Shown piece by piece: positions 33,952-46,800 of a DNA stretch of 64,000 nucleotides. How positions within the stretch are numbered: the first letter of the stretch is position 1; every line of letters begins with the position of its first letter. Origin of the DNA: Plumapathes pennacea (Eukaryota; Cnidaria; Anthozoa; Antipatharia; Myriopathidae); the NCBI GenBank assembly GCA_964036295.1, contig OZ038468.1, positions 12,038,183-12,102,182 of the forward strand, written 5' to 3'. The translations under genes were made by a program, and so were the position numbers. The notes beneath the pieces were generated by a model. The model did not search any database, was not told the DNA's origin, and saw nothing but the letters and a program-made list of their open reading frames with translations.

Positions 33952-35938
33952 AGGTGAGCTACATACTTGACGTAGATGCCTACAGACTCAGCTTGTTCTT
34001 TCCATGCTCGGTATGCAGCCAAAGAGGAAATATATTCTTTTTTAATAACGTACTAAGTTGTGATTATGTCGCGCCCTGTCTGTGTTATATAGACTTCACT
34101 TCGTCTTTCATTTAGTCACTGTGATCTATTCGAAGGAAGGTCGAAAGAAGACTTTCTTCAGTGGAAGAGCAACATTGTTGATGGCGTTAAAATATGCGAA
34201 CTCGCGCAGCTGCGATATGATTTCAATGTACCAAGAATGGAAGAATATGTTTTCATTTTTGATTTCGATACATTTAAAAATTGTATTTTGGTAGTTTGCA
34301 GACATTGCTTGCCAAGTCTTTAGTCTGTGCTGCTGATTTGACGCCTTTGTCAAAATACTCCCAGTTTGCTTTGGAATGCTTCATAATCAGTCGCGGTGTC
34401 AACTAAAGTATTTCCGCTCGATTGGCAAGTTTCAATTAATTTACGCAACGGACCAAGTCGAAGCAGTCAGTGGCTTTCGTGCATTTCTGAAATGTCTTTT
34501 CGTGATGCTGTCGTGAGAGTGTAGTCAGAAGAGCATGGACAGATATTACGTTCACCACAGATATCGTATCCTGTCGCGGGGCGCAGTTTTTAATGAAAAA
34601 TGAAAATTATCTTTTAATCATGTCTGTGTTACAATAGATATTCAGTACTTCACATTTAAGTCTTCTTGGTACATGCTTTCACTGAAGTGATGTGACGAGA
34701 TGTCAAGCTCCATTTTTACTGTGCGGATATTGCTGCGTGAACCGCTGAACAAACGGATGTTGGTCAAAGCTTAATAGCGTACACTACAGTGATTAGATCT
34801 GTCTTCAGCCAAGTGTAAAAAGAGAGATAGTCTAGGTATTGAATTTACCAAGTCAGTCTTTATAAAGATGTAAATATATTTTCTGTTGTGATAAGGTCTG
34901 TTGTATAAACACCACTATAGCACTGTAGCTCTTCAGGGCATTTTTAGTATAGTGTGGACACTTTAAAGCATCAGTTTGACGAACCAGTCAAATGTTTTTC
35001 TACTTTAACTAAATAGTTAAGTCACTATAATATGGATCAAGCAGCGTAAGTGCTAGAATTTTGTGATATATTTTAAAACTTCTGGCTAAATCTCCACTAA
35101 TCTCAGTCAATCTGAATTGCATGCTTGTGTTTTTGCTTACCATACACTGGGGAGCTTGCATATCATGTAAAAAGGAATTGCAAGTGGATAAATGAAAACC
35201 AATGGGGTAGGAAGCTGGGGCCCAGTCTAAATTGGCCTTCACACAACCCATGGATTAGTTTTAGCATATTTTTTCTATCTAACCCTTTCACTCCCAAGAG
35301 TGATCAACTTCAATTTTTTATTAGTCCAATAAGCATGGCTATTGTTTAAATCTTGTTTAGACCAGGACTTTCTTGACTGCAGAGACCCACGATTTTTTAG
35401 GTACCATTCGCCACCCCTAATTGTATGATAATGAACAGTGTATTCTGCAGTTTGTTGACCAAGAGGTCAAAGGAAAGAATTTAATTAGTATAGTATATTT
35501 ATTAGAATTTAGTATAGGCTTTGAACTAACTTAATAGAGTTGAATGCTAAGACTGAAAATCAGAGGCAAACTCTTCTTTCACACATGCTGTAATCAGGTA
35601 AACTATATATACTTGCCAACATTTTTGTGCTGTAAGTACATTCCAGCACAAAATATTGGTTTTTGTTGATTTCTTGAAATGCAGTAGGAGAGGCCTTCAA
35701 GGTGGCATATAGCCAACCACCAGCTAAGTTGGTAGGGTTGGTAAACCAAGTTCAATATGGAGAAAATGACAGGTGATTCCTTGCTTGAGTTCAAGCTGGT
35801 TATACTATCAGTTCTTCTAACACTACTTGACGAACATTTCATTCAGGGCAAGTTAGAAGAACTAGGGTCTAGATTACAGGGGGCCTCTTTCAGTTTCTGT
35901 TCTAACCTTGAGGCTACTTTGCATTAGAGGGTGTCAGA
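33952..35938. other. Probable APBA 5' intron or upstream region, no gene recognised
   Basis: Mostly unique AT-rich sequence without coding signal. It includes the repeat mosaic at 35279-35420. Confidence 0.4.
35279..35420. repeat. Mosaic of three MITE fragments
   Basis: A TTAA-type terminus (AACCCTTTCACTCCCAAGAG) runs into a piece of the 3890 family (AAGCATGGCTATTGTTTAAA), which runs into a terminus of the 7185 family (ACCATTCGCCACCCCTA). Confidence 0.55.
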
Positions 35939-38900
35939 ATGACCAGCAAGGCAGAGAAGAAGAACAGTGGTTTGAAGACACCGGGCAGGGCTGTGATCGT
36001 CAGTGGCTCCAGCAAGAAACCTCCAACTGGCTCCTCATCAAATGTCAAAGACTATGTCATGGGATACACAGGTACCATATTAACCCTATGTGTGTTGTCC
36101 ATCTAAAGTCTGGTCAGAAAACCAAGTTGCTTTCCACTGGCACATGGTTTGATCCAGGACAATGGTTGTGATTGTCCAGGTTAGAGTAGTCCTCTGTAGG
36201 AAAACTGTTATTTTTGCCTGACATTTTGACTACCTGAGCAGAAGTCAATCATCTTCAAGTCAAGTGAAGAGGTTTTGTCAGGTAATGGTATTTATGTCTC
36301 TCGTTGTGGATGTGATTGGTCTGTTTTGTCGTGTTTCAGTTGGTCGAGAAGATGGTTGTGCTTCATTGTTGGTCATTACCATCATCTGACAAAGCCTCTT
36401 CACTTGACTCTGAAGATGATTTCCACTTATATAGTTGAAAAGTCAGTCAACAACAACAGTATTCCTGGAGACTACTCTCACTCAGACAATCACAACCAAC
36501 ATACTTTTCTTTCCTTCATTACCAACGATCCAGTGCAAAAGTAGTTGAGACACATACAGAAATGTAGAAATTATTTCTCACTTTTGTCAAATTTGGACCT
36601 GGCTGCTTCTTTTCTGCCCTCCCCCTATTGTAGTGTTTTTCCCAAAATCTGCTACACAATATTACTGGATCAATTTTGAAAAGGGGGAGGGGAATTTGAT
36701 AAGATTGAATGCAATTTACCCCGAAAGAGAGTGTCTCAACCATTACAAGGCTGGTTCAGCATTGGACAAGATTAAATTTTAATGCTGAGTGTCCAACAAG
36801 TTATTTAGCATTCCTGTTATCACTGAGCTCTTCCTGTTGCTCAGTATTTTCACCTGGTTGTTTGTGCACATTGGTTAGGATGGGAAATGGTTTTCACTAA
36901 GTCTTAGTCTATCGAGTTGAAAAGCAGGCAAGGCCAAATGTCATTTTGGTAGTTTGATTTTAGCATAAAAAATAGATCACATATAAGAATACCAGAGAAT
37001 CCCAAATTATAAGCCTGGCACCCAGTCAAAACCTTCCTTGATTCCCCATTCCTTCCACTCTCCTCATTCCTATCACTTTACATTAAAGAATACCACAGTA
37101 AATAGAGTTTGAATGGGGACACCTTGTATTTCTGACTTGAACTGACTGAAAGAATGGTTCATAATCCTAACCTTTCCTGTTGAGAACAGTAAAGCTGACA
37201 TAGAACTAATAAAAGTTGGTTCTTGTATAACACACTTCTGAACATTTTTTCATCCAGTAACCCACCAAGATATAAGCACACCCATCCTCGTTCCCGGGCT
37301 CTTTTTCCCTGGGATTAAAACCCCCAAAACTCTAGGTTACAAAGTTGTTTAAATCTAGACAACCGGGATTTTACAGTATGACGAGTTACTCACGCAAGTC
37401 TCCAATAGTTTGTTAATAATACTTTATTAACATTAACTGATTCTGTTATGATATCTAGCTTTGATATAAAATGATATCACAGAACTGTGGAATGAAATAC
37501 TGTCATGTCTCTTGGATAAACTCTGCCCAAGTGCTGTGTGTTTTAAAATGCTAACTCTAGGAAACAGATTATTCTAGACACAAGCTGGGTATTTGTGATT
37601 TATGGTAGATTTTAATTTGATAATACAAGGGGCTATACAAGTGAAACATAAATATTTAATAACGTTTGCAGAGGAGTTTTTTTTTTTTTTTTCCTCCAAT
37701 ACAGAACCATCCTTTTTGACATATATTAAAATGCATAGATCTGTACATTATATGTGTGTGAAGGTGGAATGAGCTACTGGAATTCAGTAAAATCAATGGT
37801 TACCTGGTTGTTCATGAAAGTGAATTTCCTCTATGTATATGTTTAGAAGAGAAGATACTTCTCCTCTGCTTCAGTGTGTTTGTGAGGATTGTTCATCAAT
37901 ATCACAACACAGAGGTACATGCAATATTGTCAATCATTATTTTTGTTTTGTTGCCCTTTAGCATTTCGTAGGTCATAAAACCAGAGCAGGATTAATTCCT
38001 TTTGAATTTGAATTTCTTTAAGTCAGCAGTGAATTCAAAAGGCATGAGAAGTAGAGGGCACTATGATAATTTATACATGTATTTCCTCCCACTTATTTTT
38101 AATGTTTTATTATGTTTACCCTTCTTATGAGTCATAGTTTACTGCTACAATGTTGTTCTATAATCAGTTAACTTAGAAATGCAAAAATTGTGAAACATTC
38201 CACTCAACAACAGCATGAGCACTGCTGTTTGAATGTGCTCATTGAGAGTTTTCATTTTGAGTGGTCATACCTTTAGGTTTTATTTGACAGTTCAGGGGGT
38301 GAAAGTGAACACTGTTGTTAGAATGTAATCATCAAGCTTATTTGGGTGGCCACACCTTTAGGTTTCATTTCATTGTTCAGGAGTTGGAAGTGAACACTGT
38401 TGTAGAATGTATTCATCAAGTTCATTTGGGTGGTCACACCTTTACGTTCATTTTGACAGTTCAGAAGTTGGAAGTGAACACTCGTTGTTAGAATGTAATC
38501 ATCAAGTTCATTTGGGTGGTCACACCTTTACGTTCATTTTGACAGTTCAGAAGTTGGAAGTGAACACTCGTTGTTAGAATGTAATCATCAAGTTCATTTG
38601 GGTGGTCACACCTTTACGTTCATTTTGATAGTTCAGAAGCTGGAAGTGAACACTCGTTGTTAGAATGTATTCATCAAGTTCATTTGGGTGGTCACATCTT
38701 TACGTTCATTTTGATAGTTCAGAAGTTGGAAGTGAACACTCGTTGTTAGAATGTATTCATCAAGTTCATTTGGGTGGCCACATCTTTAGGTTTCATTTCA
38801 TTGTTCAGGAGTCGGAAGTGAACACTGTTGTAGAATGTATTTATCAAGTTCATTTGGGTGGTCACACCTTTACATTCATTTTGACAGTTCAGAAGTTGGA

Positions 38901-41900
38901 AGTGAACACTGTTGTAGAATGTAATCATCAAGTTCATTTGGGTGGTCACACCTTTATGTTCATTTTGACAGTTCAGAAGTTGGAAGTGAACACTGTTGTA
39001 GAATGTATTCATGAGGTTCATTTGGGTGGTCACACCTTTATGTTCATTTTGACAGTTCAGAAGTTGGAAGTGAACACTGTTGTAGAATGTATTCATGAGG
39101 TTCATTTGGGTGGCCACACCTTTATGTTCATTTTGACAGTTCAGAAGTTGGAAGTGAACACTGTTGTAGAATGTACTCATCAAGTTTATTTGGGTGGTCA
39201 CACCTTTACATTCATTTTGACAGTTCAGAAGTTGGAAGTGAACACTGTTGTAGAATGTAATCATCAAGTTCATTTGGGTGGCCACACCTTTATGTTCATT
39301 TTGACAGTTCAGAAGTTGGAAGTGAACACTGTTGTAGAATGTATTCATCAAGTTCATTTGGGTGGCCACACCTTTATGTTCATTTTGACAGTTCAGAAGT
39401 TGGAAGTGAACACTGTTGTAGAATGCACTCATCAAGTTCATTTTAGTGGTCACACCTTTAGGTGAACACTGCTGTTTAAATGAACCCATGAAAGGCTTAG
39501 TAGTTACACCTTCAGTTCATTTGATTTATAGTTCAGAATTGAAACAGTTTTTTGAAGAGCAGATGGACGGGGTGGGGGGGGGGGGGGGGGGGGGGTTAAG
39601 GGAGAGCGGCGGAAAGTCTTGTGTGAGGCGCCCCCGTTAACTGACTTATTGTTGTGTCTTCTGTGCAGATATTTTTGAGCCGTCGCACGAGACAACATCA
39701 GTGGTGGACATTGAAGACGGCGACGCTATCTCGGAGTGTAGCGACAACGAGGTCACCGCGCACAGTGTAGACGGAGCACGCTACGAAACCCAAAGTCACA
39801 GCGACAGTAATGAGCTCAGCTCCAGAGAGGGTCCGCCACCGCTCAGCAGTGAAGAGAGCGAGGACGGAGAGGAGAAAGAGGGCCCTCCCCCGCTGGATAG
39901 CGACGAAGCCGTCAACAGCGAAGACGAGGAGGAAGAACAACAGCGGCTGTCTGAGAGTCCTGAAATTCACAGCGGCTTCGATCACGAGGGCGAAGTACAG
40001 AGACGTCATACTGCAAGACGCGAGTCAGATTTTGTGAGTGATGACAGCGAGGGAATAAGGGAAAGTCCGCCGCCCTTAGATAGCGACGATGAAGACGGCG
40101 ATGCGGTCGATGTGTCCGCAGGCGAAGAGGGCGTTCCTGAACAAGCGGACGAGTCTGAAGAAGAAAGGGTTTCCGAAGAGGAGCACTTGCCAATCATCCA
40201 AGAATCAGCTCCTGATGTCCATACTGCAAACTTGTCGAGTGAAGAGGAGGCGGATATTGACTTGGATGATGATTTGAAAGTTGAGGAGCGGGAGAAGGAA
40301 AACGAGGAGAGGAAGGTAGACGAGGATGATGAAGAGGAGAAGGCGGACGAACAGGAGGAGGAGAACGAGGAGGTGGAGGTGGAGGAGGAAGCGAAAAATG
40401 AGAACAAGGAGAGGGAAGAGGAGGACGAAGAAGAAGAAGAAGAGGAAGAAGAGGAGGAGGATAAGAAGAACACACAGAGAGCAGAGAAGGAGGAGAGAGA
40501 GCCACGTGAGCAAAAAATTAACAAGGAGATAACACCGAGGGAAGAGTTAAAAGAAGAAGAGGGTGATCACGAGTACGAGATAAAGGAAGAAAAGCAGGAG
40601 GTGGAAGAGAAAAACAAAGATGAACACGAGAGGAAAAACAGCAAGGAAGAAGATGATGACAACGAAGAAGAGAAGGATATTGACGAAACGGACATTATTG
40701 AAGATGCCTTGGAATGGGACGAAAGTTTTGTTCCAGAGAAAATTATACCCGAACAAGACATTGAGCCACTTAAAATTCCCTCCATTAAAGCTGGAACGGC
40801 GTTTGCTGAGAAGCCTAAAATTTCAAAGCCAAGAGCTAAACCAGACCAAGTTGCAAAGAGATTCGAAACCATTAAAGCCGACGTTCATCCGGGAAAAGCG
40901 GTAAAGAAGTCTGAGAAACGTCTTGAACCAGAAAGAAAAACGGAAGAACTTGAAAAGAAAAATACTTCAAAAACTTCAGCGACAAAATCTCGAACTTCTA
41001 AATCACCAAAAGCTGTAGCTGTTAATGCGGTGCAACCAAAGACTGAGACGGTTAATGCAGTTCAACCAAAGACTGTTAAAACAGTGCATAGAGAAGCTGC
41101 CCCTGTTAAAACAGTCCAGAAAGACCGTACACCGGAGCAAAACGAGAAAAAGAAGAAAAGACTAAGCGGCGATTCAACTGTACACAAGGAGAAAGTTAAC
41201 AAGGCCTCGGGAGGATCTAAGAAGACGGAAGATAAGAGAGTAAAAGAGGAAAGAGGGTCACGAGAGACTATAGCACCAGTAAAGCGGGCGACAAAAACCA
41301 CAGGAGAGGCTGCGACGAGACCAAAACCCAAGAAAACAGACTCGAGCGAGTCGCTGTCAAAGCGCAAAGAAGCGGTTGAGACTTCCAGCCCCGCAAGGCA
41401 TTCTCGAACCAAGGGAATGGCTGCCGTGGCTCACAACGGCGCTACGGAGAGGCCTAGGTCCAAAAAACCTGTCGTCACCAAGTCGATTGCTATCGGTACT
41501 GACACGGAGTCCGTGTTTGACGCGGGGTATTCTACGTTCGCACAAACTGAAACGCAAACTGGAAAAGGGAGCAGGAATTTGGCGGGAAAACACAAGGGAG
41601 AAAGCGGAGCTCGTCACGAGGCTCCCGTGCCGAGCAGAGCGCATTCTCACCATCATCATCATCATAACGAGGCTCCTCACGACAGGAGTAAACACGTGTG
41701 GCTGTGTAGGGACGATGAGATCCATAAGCTTATCGCGCAGAAGGCTTCACTGCTCAAGGAGTACGAGTCGGGCAGTTTAGCGGGCAGGCGACTTTGTGAG
41801 TATTGTATGAACAAATGAAAACATATTGCATTGTCTTTTCTATCTTACTGTAACTCTCCCTTATTCATTCACTTACTCTCTGACACATAGCCTGTGTAGC

Positions 41901-43778
41901 AATCGTTTCCGTGTACACTCAAGACTTTTTCGATTTTGGCCGCGCGAAAAATGGGGCGAGCGCAAAAATTGGGGGCCTTTTTTGCGCTCGCCCCAATTTT
42001 CGCGCGGTCAAAAATCGAAAAAGTGTCGAGTGTACACGGAAACGATTGCTACGCAGGCTAACACACAACGCACACGCGCAAACCTAATATCGACTCTGTA
42101 GCCATTGGAGCGTGTTTGGGGCCTGGCCATTGCCGTTCTCGAGAGGTGGCCGTTTTAGGGAGGTTTCAGTCAGTGTAAAGCATATGGTAAATTAACTAAA
42201 AGTTGAATGGGAGAAACGCTAAGCGTCGACCGTTAAGCAAGTTTTAAGCTGACGTTTTGAGCTTTTCGTGTTACCCCTTAGTCTGAGCAAGTCGGTGTAA
42301 ATCAGTGTATACATGTAGATCGGCAGCCGGTAGGCCTGGCATGACTTAGGGAACAGAAACTTTCCGTATTAAAAATTAAGCCTTACTTTTGGTCAAAGGC
42401 CTACTTCTGGGAGGACAGATTACCTGGTTCCCTCTGATGGCGGCCGGGAAGGAAAAACCGTAGGGATATAGATAGAAACCTTAGTGAGGTAGACCTTTCA
42501 AAAAAAAAAAAAAAAAAAACTGTTATTAACTGGTGCACTGTTGTCAGGAGGTGGCCGCTAGTTCCACAGTGCATTCTGGGGGAAATATGTATCTTGTTCG
42601 TGGCTTGATTTTTGTTTGCGTTTACACTCCTCGCCTAAAGGCTCGCGCGTATACAAGAAACTGAACGTGCTGCCGCTAATGCGGCTGTGACAGTTTCAGG
42701 GAATAAACAAGACAGAAGAAGAAGGGATTATCACACGGACGGCATGATTCCTGATGTGGGCTTCGCTGGTGGCCTCTCCAAGACGCGCTCGACGCGCCCC
42801 ATGAGCGAAGTGCTGCCGGATCGCGGCCCGTACAGCTCGGCCAGGAAGAGGAACCCGCAACGCCTGTCCCTACACTCCCCCTACTCAGGCTCGTCGTCCG
42901 ATGATGACGAGAAGACGGACAGAGCGGCGGCGCTGAACAGGGAGAGGGGGACCGGCACTTTTGCTGTCGGGCTGTCCGCGCGAAATGTCACGAGAGAGTC
43001 TGAGGAGGAGGGTTCAGACCACGAGGAAACCTGTGAATACTGTGCTGCTGAAAAGGTGCGTCCCCCCTTGTTAAGGATTTCGCGAGCGACAAAAGCACAG
43101 GCGCATACTTAGATGTATCGTTATTGACCGAGTGCGCGGTCTGTGCCGGTTATGGACCGAGTTGTTTCCTCATTATCTTGCCTAAGCTCGAAGAGCGCTT
43201 GCCATAAGGCGGGAAAACGAGGTTCCATAACTTTCAGTACGAACCAGGCAAACGAGGTTAATAAGATATTTATTATGTGGCATACTTCGTCGAGAACACC
43301 CGGTCTGTACCGTAAGCTAGGGACCGACATATTGACCAATCAGAGCTTGCGTACTATCTGTGATAAAAAGAGTCCTTATTTCACAGTGAAACAGGTCCGA
43401 CACATGCACAAGGGCCATTCTCGCCTTTTTCTTTGTACTTAGGACTTGGTCATATACGTACAACGCAAGCATAAGCACAAGAACATACCACGTGATCGGG
43501 AATTTGGGTCCAGTTGAATTGTGGGTAACCAAGAGCAAGAGCCATGATCCTTTGAGCGTGCTCTCGTACGCGATGGCTGTGTTACGACTTTCGATACAGA
43601 TCTTAGTGTTCCCCGTCGCGCCGTACTTTCTCAAAGAATTATCGAGACGGATATGTCTTAGTTTTGAGACATTTCTTGAAAACTTTCCTGCACAGAGAGA
43701 CCACACGCATGGATTTAGTGTGACATTTGCAAATAGCTTCACGTACGCCTTGCGGACCTAGGATTTTCGTCTGTCTCC

Positions 43779-43809
<31 letters not shown>

Positions 43810-46800
43810 CTTCTTTTCCTGTCTTTTGCGTTCGGTTTAGCGAAAAAATAAGTCATTTTTGGTAGGTTCCGCTAGTTCCGCAGTTCCGCGGTCTGCTGTT
43901 CCGCAGATTAGTGACACCTCATTCCGAAGCGGAAAAAACCAAAGTGTTATTCTTTTTAGTGTCTTGATGGTTTCTCGTTTCTGTGGCCTGGCGGCCAGTC
44001 TTTGTAGTTCGTTTTTGATGTGCACGGTCATCGTAGCTCACTATCACTGGGTTGAAAATTAGTCAAGTCGGATGTCTCACAGCCGCCGTGCTTGTCGCTT
44101 CCATTGCCGTGTAATCTCTTGTCAAATTACCACTGTGCCACACTGTGGATTGATCTTTAAGTGTGTATTTGCAAATTAATAATTGTACGCTTTTCGTACT
44201 TGTTGTTTTTTTCCCTGCAGGCTGCAAGAGAAGCTCAAGAAAAAAGTGCAGGTTGGGATAGAATCATTCTGTTGAATCATTCTGATGAATCATTCTGTTT
44301 GATTATTATTTTTGTTTGTCTGGCTGTCTGACCCTAAGGGTGCGTTCTTTGGCGCTTATTCCGAAATAGCAGCTACGGAGCTGTTCAGTAATAAAGTTAT
44401 TTTCGTTGATTAGAGATTTATAGACAAATGTGCCAAGCGTCAAAGTGACGCGGAACTGTCAGGGAATTATTCTACTTCCGGCTGCTTTAGTACTCGGAAC
44501 GTATTTCGGAATGGTCCGTGGAACGTTTTGTTTCCAAACTTCGTTTTTTTGTTCGGGTTAAAAGTTAACCTTGTTTGAAACTGTTTTGTCCTTTTTTTTT
44601 TTTTTTTTTTTTTTTTGTGAAATGCCTCGTGAGGTTATTTTCACACAGAATTTTCATACATTTCTTTTCTGCGATAACTAGAAGGAAAGCAAAGTCGCTG
44701 AGACCAGTGAGCTTTACTCTGCGTTTTAATTTGTGACTAAGACGAAACTTATAAATTGTTCAAAACTTGCAAATTATAATCACTGGGAAAGCCCAAAAGG
44801 CAAATATTTTTCAATAATTAACACATTTTAGCCACTGGTAGCCAACTTGGCGCCATGCTGTTAATCAGTGTTCGGCATCAGCACCTGGCCTCAGGGCCCA
44901 GTTTTTCAAAGCACGATTAGGCTAATCCTGGATTAGGTCTAAACTTTCCTGTCATTTATAAGCCTGAAAACGTGAAAGTTTCGTCCACAACGACTTTCTT
45001 GATAACGTTTTAAGCTGGAACAAGCTTACTAATCCATCTTCGAACAAAACTCTGCAGTTTATTGGGAGAGAGGTCGAGAGAAAGAATTTCGTTAATCCTG
45101 GATTAGCTTAATCGACTTTCGAAAAACCGGGCCCAGTATGTTATCACCGAATTCTACACACTCGGTTTTTCAAAGTACGATTAGGCTGATCCTGGATTAG
45201 GTCTAAACGTTTTTGTAAATTTTAGGCCTAAAATAAGAAGTTTTCGCTCGCAGTGCGACTTCGGCGATATGTTTTGGCAAGAACAAAATTTCTAGTTAGG
45301 CTTTGATCAGAACTGTAGTTGAGAGATTTGGTCAATTGAGCTTTTTCACCGTAAATCATCGAATAAGCGCCCCGGGCGTTTATTTCAAATTTAGGATAAG
45401 GCTTGGGGGCGTATATTCAGTTTTTACCACAACACAGTAGTTTTTCGCTCTCTGATTGGTCGATTAACCGTGGTAAATAAGCCAGACAACGATGTGACGC
45501 CGGCTGACGCCAGCGTGTCACGCTTTGCAACGAAATACAACGAAACTTTCTTTTATATTTCTAAATATTGTGGTAAAAAACAAATTTCCACTGGTTTGCC
45601 GTGGTGTGGACTCTTATTTACCACGATTTACGTCATCACATGTTCAAAATTTGTTGTTGACTCACTCGGCGAAGCGCCTCGTGATTCCACAACATTTTGA
45701 CCATATGATGACGTAAATCGTGATAAATAAGAGTCCATACCACGGCAAACCAGTGGAAATTTATTAATTTCCTAAATCGTAACCCAGATGGTCATATATT
45801 TTTGTAATGCGTAACATTTATAAACAACAACATAACGCAAGTCGTTCGTTCAGTTGTCATAGCAACACACTTATTTCGTTTAGTTAGTTCGCCAAACGTG
45901 TTCACACAACGTCCCGTGTGCGAATTTAAAATTTCATGAACAACTGTTTATGCAAAAAAAAGAAAGAAAAACAACAACAACAACAGAAAGGGAGAGGGGA
46001 GTGGCGCTTAATTTCAAATTCGAGGGGTTTTCGAGGGGGGCGCTTATTCGAGGATTTACGGTATATGGATGAAAATTGTCCTTCGCTTGTGCGTGATACT
46101 CCGCACAAAGCAACGCGATGACTTTTGACCACGATTGTTGTTTCGGGGCTCGAAAAATTCGCCAGCCCGCCTGATGCCCGACGCTCGACCGACGACCGAC
46201 CGACACAAAAAAGGAAACGTTCGTTCAGTGCCCTACGGTCTGGCAGACTTTCCCTTTTATTCAATTTCCTCATTCTTTGTAAGCGTAATGTTTTCTTTTA
46301 GGAAGCTCGACTTTTTATGCACAAATATTATAAAGAACAGTGTGGTTCAGATGGGTAATTAAACTGGGCAAATAAATTGGATATACATTCGTTTTTCTGA
46401 TCAGTGGAACTTCGGAGCACTCCAAATTGTCATTTGCAAGCTTTCAGTGGTTCTAGATTGTGAGCCGCGATTTCTCTATTAAACCGAGACGCGTCGCCGC
46501 CATGTTTCATTGTTCTTGCCCTGATTACCCATCATGCATTTAAATCCGTGAAGGGATCTATAAGAAGAGAGTTTATATGTTTAGGGCTAGAGTTCCCTGA
46601 GTTCGGGCTACCGCACTTGTGATACCTTCAAACCATGGCTTGTGAGGAAAAAAGTTCTCGAGCCTTGTATTTTAGCTTTCGGGGAACAAAAAAACTGTGT
46701 AAACTAACGGCCATTGCATTTACTTTCTGCGTGCCACAAGCGTACTACCTGCTTTAGTTTTGATAACAATTCGGGTCTTTTTGACTTTAAAAACAATGCT

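Noticed and set aside
38665-39465. 266-codon plus-strand open frame and the 247-codon minus-strand frame opposite it
   Set aside because: Both arise from 84-bp tandem units without internal stops. Being open on both strands, intronic to APBA, and lacking splice or promoter support, they are not genes.
38230-39470. CRISPR-like array
   Set aside because: The units are contiguous without unique spacers, about 85 bp long, and in a eukaryotic intron. It is a minisatellite.
40006-40524. Minus-strand Ser-rich frame and other frames across 39.7-41.8 kb
   Set aside because: They are antisense or alternate-frame shadows of the Glu-rich APBA exon, whose plus frame joins correctly to exons on both sides.
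41796-41818. Natural stop (EYCMNK) ending the large acidic exon
   Set aside because: A GTGAGT donor at 41796 in phase 1 matches the acceptor at 42700. The stop lies in the intron, although a short retained-intron form cannot be excluded.
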